Assembly: GCF_002269385.1 (NCBI RefSeq)
Contig: NZ_CP022957.1
Coordinates: forward strand, 739,001 to 803,000
DNA from: Maribacter cobaltidurans
Lineage (GTDB): Bacteria > Bacteroidota > Bacteroidia > Flavobacteriales > Flavobacteriaceae
Direction of reading: 5' to 3'
DNA: 64,000 nt
Below the pieces are notes generated by a model. That model worked only from the letters and a program-made list of their open reading frames with translations. It ran no database searches and had not been told where the DNA came from. The translations under genes were made by a program, and so were the position numbers. The stretch's first letter is position 1; each line of letters opens with the position of its first letter. Shown here piece after piece: positions 62,217 to 64,000 of the stretch.

Positions 62217-63503
62217 TTATCTGGATTTTAAACCCACAAACGGTCTAAGGTTTTCCCCTATATATACTTGCCGTGGTCTTCCTATGGGCTCTCCCCTTAA
62301 TCGCATTTCCCTCCACTGTGCAATCCATCCGGGAAGTCTTCCCAAAGCAAACATTACCGTAAACATTTCCGTTGGTATACCAAGTGCTCGGTAGATAATA
62401 CCAGAATAGAAATCCACGTTGGGATATAATTTTCTATCTACAAAGTAAGGATCTTCCAAAGCTTCCTTCTCCAAGCCTTTAGCAATATCAAGGATTGGGT
62501 CATCAATTCCCAAATCGCTTAAAACCTCATCAGCAGCTTTTTTGATTATTTTGGCCCTAGGGTCAAAGTTCTTATACACCCTGTGACCAAAGCCCATCAA
62601 CCTAAATGGATCTTCCTTGTCCTTGGCCTTTGCCATATATTTTTTGGTATCTCCACCATCCGCTTCGATCGCCTCCAACATTTCCAATACGGCCTGATTG
62701 GCACCACCATGCAAAGGTCCCCATAATGCAGAAATGCCTGCAGACAAAGAAGCAAAAAGTCCAGCATGGGAAGATCCTACAATGCGAACTGTAGATGTAG
62801 AACAATTCTGTTCATGGTCCGCATGTAAAATCAATAATTTATCCAGAGCTTCTATAACTACTTTGTTCTTTTTATACTCTTGATTTGGACGCTTAAACAT
62901 CATTTTATGGATGTTTTCCACATAGCCTAGGGTATCATCTCCATAATCCAACGGCAAGCCCTTTTTCTTTCGTAAGGTCCATGCCACCAACACTGGAAAT
63001 TTGGCCAGTATCCTTACTATTGCATGATACATGTCCTTTTCAGAACTTACGTCTACCGTAGAAGGGTTAAACGCAATCAAGGCACTTGTTAAGGAGGAAA
63101 GTACACCCATGGGATGTGCCGATTTCGGAAATCCATCCAAAATCTTTTTCATTTCCTCATCTACATGGGACTCATCCGTAATATCCTTGTGAAATTTGGC
63201 CAACTCCTCTTCATTGGGTAATTCACCAAAAATCAATAAGTACGCTACCTCCAAAAAGTCGGCTTTTTCCGCCAACTCTTCTATGGAATACCCCCGATAT
63301 CTTAAAATACCCTTTTCACCATCCAAAAAAGTAATGGCACTTTCACAGGAACCTGTGTTCTTATACCCCGGGTCTATAGTAATAATTCCTCCAGTAGAGG
63401 ACCTTAAGGATTTAATATCAATGGCAAGTTCCTTTTCCGTGCCTTCAATAACAGGAAACTCATACTTTTTACCATTATATTCTAAAGTAGCTTTATCTGA
63501 CAT
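62217..63503 (-). CDS. gltA: Citrate synthase
   Basis: TCA-cycle enzyme of 428 aa, type II (hexameric, NADH-regulated) length. Active-site elements are LHADHEQNCSTSTVRIVGSS, GPLHGGANQAVLEML, FGHRVYKNFDPRAKI and the C-terminal PLGRLPGWIAQWREM-like region (ALGRLPGWIAQWREM). The N-terminal domain with TGSCESAITFLDGEKGILRYRGYSIEELAE is also typical. It is followed by a terminator and preceded by a promoter with both boxes. Confidence 0.97.
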   Translation of the reverse strand: MSDKATLEYNGKKYEFPVIEGTEKELAIDIKSLRSSTGGIITIDPGYKNTGSCESAITFLDGEKGILRYRGYSIEELAEKADFLEVAYLLIFGELPNEEELAKFHKDITDESHVDEEMKKILDGFPKSAHPMGVLSSLTSALIAFNPSTVDVSSEKDMYHAIVRILAKFPVLVAWTLRKKKGLPLDYGDDTLGYVENIHKMMFKRPNQEYKKNKVVIEALDKLLILHADHEQNCSTSTVRIVGSSHAGLFASLSAGISALWGPLHGGANQAVLEMLEAIEADGGDTKKYMAKAKDKEDPFRLMGFGHRVYKNFDPRAKIIKKAADEVLSDLGIDDPILDIAKGLEKEALEDPYFVDRKLYPNVDFYSGIIYRALGIPTEMFTVMFALGRLPGWIAQWREMRLRGEPIGRPRQVYIGENLRPFVGLKSR

Positions 63504-63534
63504 TTTTAAATTTTACGGGTTAATCGATTAGGGG

Positions 63535-63565
63535 TAAAGTTAATAAAACAGGGGTATTTTAACAA
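63535..63565 (-). promoter_or_regulatory. Promoter of citrate synthase (Bacteroidota type)
   Basis: On the minus strand TTG (63565-63563) is followed after 20 nt by TAACTTTA (63542-63535), one base off the TAnnTTTG consensus, 31 bp before the ATG. It is the only promoter in the window where both boxes and spacing fit. Confidence 0.5.
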
Positions 63566-63619
63566 TTTCGCAAAGGGCTTTGGGCTAAAATTAACAATAT
63601 GTCCGACGTAGAGAAAAAC

Positions 63620-64000
63620 CTATAACAAATAGAGATCTTTGTAATACGCATCCACCGAATCCTCCCAAGTAAATCGCATCTTTTTAGCATTCGCCTTAAT
63701 ACGTTTCCAAGCCGGTTTATCATTCTCCCAAACATTCAAGGCCTCATCGAAAACCTTTACCATATTTCTTATCTGCTGATCATAAGTCTTACCTTCAAAC
63801 GCAAACCCAGTTTTCATGTGGGCGACCGTATCCTTTAAGCCTCCAGTATGGTGAACCAAGCAAGGATTACCATTTCTCATGGCCAACATTTGACTTATTC
63901 CGCAGGGCTCAAACAAACTTGGCATAAAGTATAAATCTGTTTCCAGGTACATGGAATCTATCAAATCTTCTGACTGTCCGTTGGTAAAAATAAAATTCTT
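63620..64000 (-). CDS. Glycogen synthase-like glycosyltransferase, 5' part outside the window
   Basis: C-terminal 127 residues of a GT-B glycosyltransferase; the frame is open to the right edge (KNFIFTNGQSEDLIDSMYL..). The sequence DLYFMPSLFEPCGISQMLAMRNGNPCLVHHTGGLKDTV contains the E-P-C-G donor-binding segment characteristic of bacterial glycogen/starch synthases (GT5). It ends in RFTWEDSVDAYYKDLYLL, also typical of the GT5 C-terminus. Whether the enzyme is GlgA or a related transferase needs the missing part. Confidence 0.8.
   Translation of the reverse strand, partial: KNFIFTNGQSEDLIDSMYLETDLYFMPSLFEPCGISQMLAMRNGNPCLVHHTGGLKDTVAHMKTGFAFEGKTYDQQIRNMVKVFDEALNVWENDKPAWKRIKANAKKMRFTWEDSVDAYYKDLYLL

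Overview
The window looks like chromosome from a marine member of the Flavobacteriaceae (Bacteroidota), in the neighbourhood of Maribacter, Zobellia or Arenibacter by gene style; genus is inference. The evidence is AT-rich DNA, TonB-dependent receptors with an adjacent ECF sigma/FecR pair, almost no Shine-Dalgarno sequences, several TTG starts, many type II signal peptides, and repeated matches to the Bacteroidota -7 promoter element TAnnTTTG. No tRNA, rRNA, CRISPR array, prophage or insertion sequence was seen. Most of the content is chromosomal housekeeping and catabolic genes, with one sigma/FecR/TonB island.

Layout. 1-2.4 kb: end of a TonB-dependent receptor. 2.6-8.1 kb: a LysR regulator divergent from a DAB-type inorganic-carbon accumulation operon (two small unknown proteins, DabB, DabA) closed by a terminator. 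8.2-15 kb: a DUF2188 protein and a complete RND efflux operon (outer membrane lipoprotein, adaptor, pump). 15.3-17.7 kb: a GH109-like oxidoreductase and a frameshifted GHMP kinase. 18-22.7 kb: small proteins, a YdeP-type molybdopterin oxidoreductase and an exonuclease/GIY-YIG fusion. 22.7-27.5 kb: three micro membrane proteins, then a minus-strand run of FtsX-type permease, aldose epimerase, TfoX-like protein and SulP transporter. 27.5-43 kb: NamZ-like muramidase, sterol-desaturase-like hydroxylase, Fe-S/cysteine-cluster protein, methyltransferase, a lipoprotein metalloprotease, QueE, a cytochrome c/sugar dehydrogenase fusion, a HerA-like ATPase, hydrolases, GH43, an aldo/keto reductase and a large esterase. 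43-45.3 kb: FolD and Ffh. 45.6-52.3 kb: an ECF sigma factor, FecR anti-sigma factor and FecA-like receptor, divergent from two related acidic lipoproteins. 52.3-64 kb: a frameshifted MtfA-like peptidase, ArgS, an NmrA-like protein, a cytochrome c / 2Fe-2S / molybdopterin oxidase operon, two amidinotransferase-superfamily enzymes, citrate synthase and the end of a glycogen-synthase-like gene.

The most notable observations are: (i) a shared promoter-like box with identical internal spacing upstream of fecR and of the divergent repeat-containing acidic lipoprotein, which ties the lipoproteins to the ECF sigma regulon; (ii) two tiny lipoproteins at distant loci that share the C-terminal pattern IE-x2-[QK]-IPN; (iii) two genes (GHMP kinase, MtfA) each broken by an apparent one-base loss in an A/T run, and a third (37.5 kb) interrupted by one in-frame TAA, which are either true lesions or sequence errors; (iv) an array of 7-bp repeats between sigma and fecR facing a degenerate inverted array with the same period.
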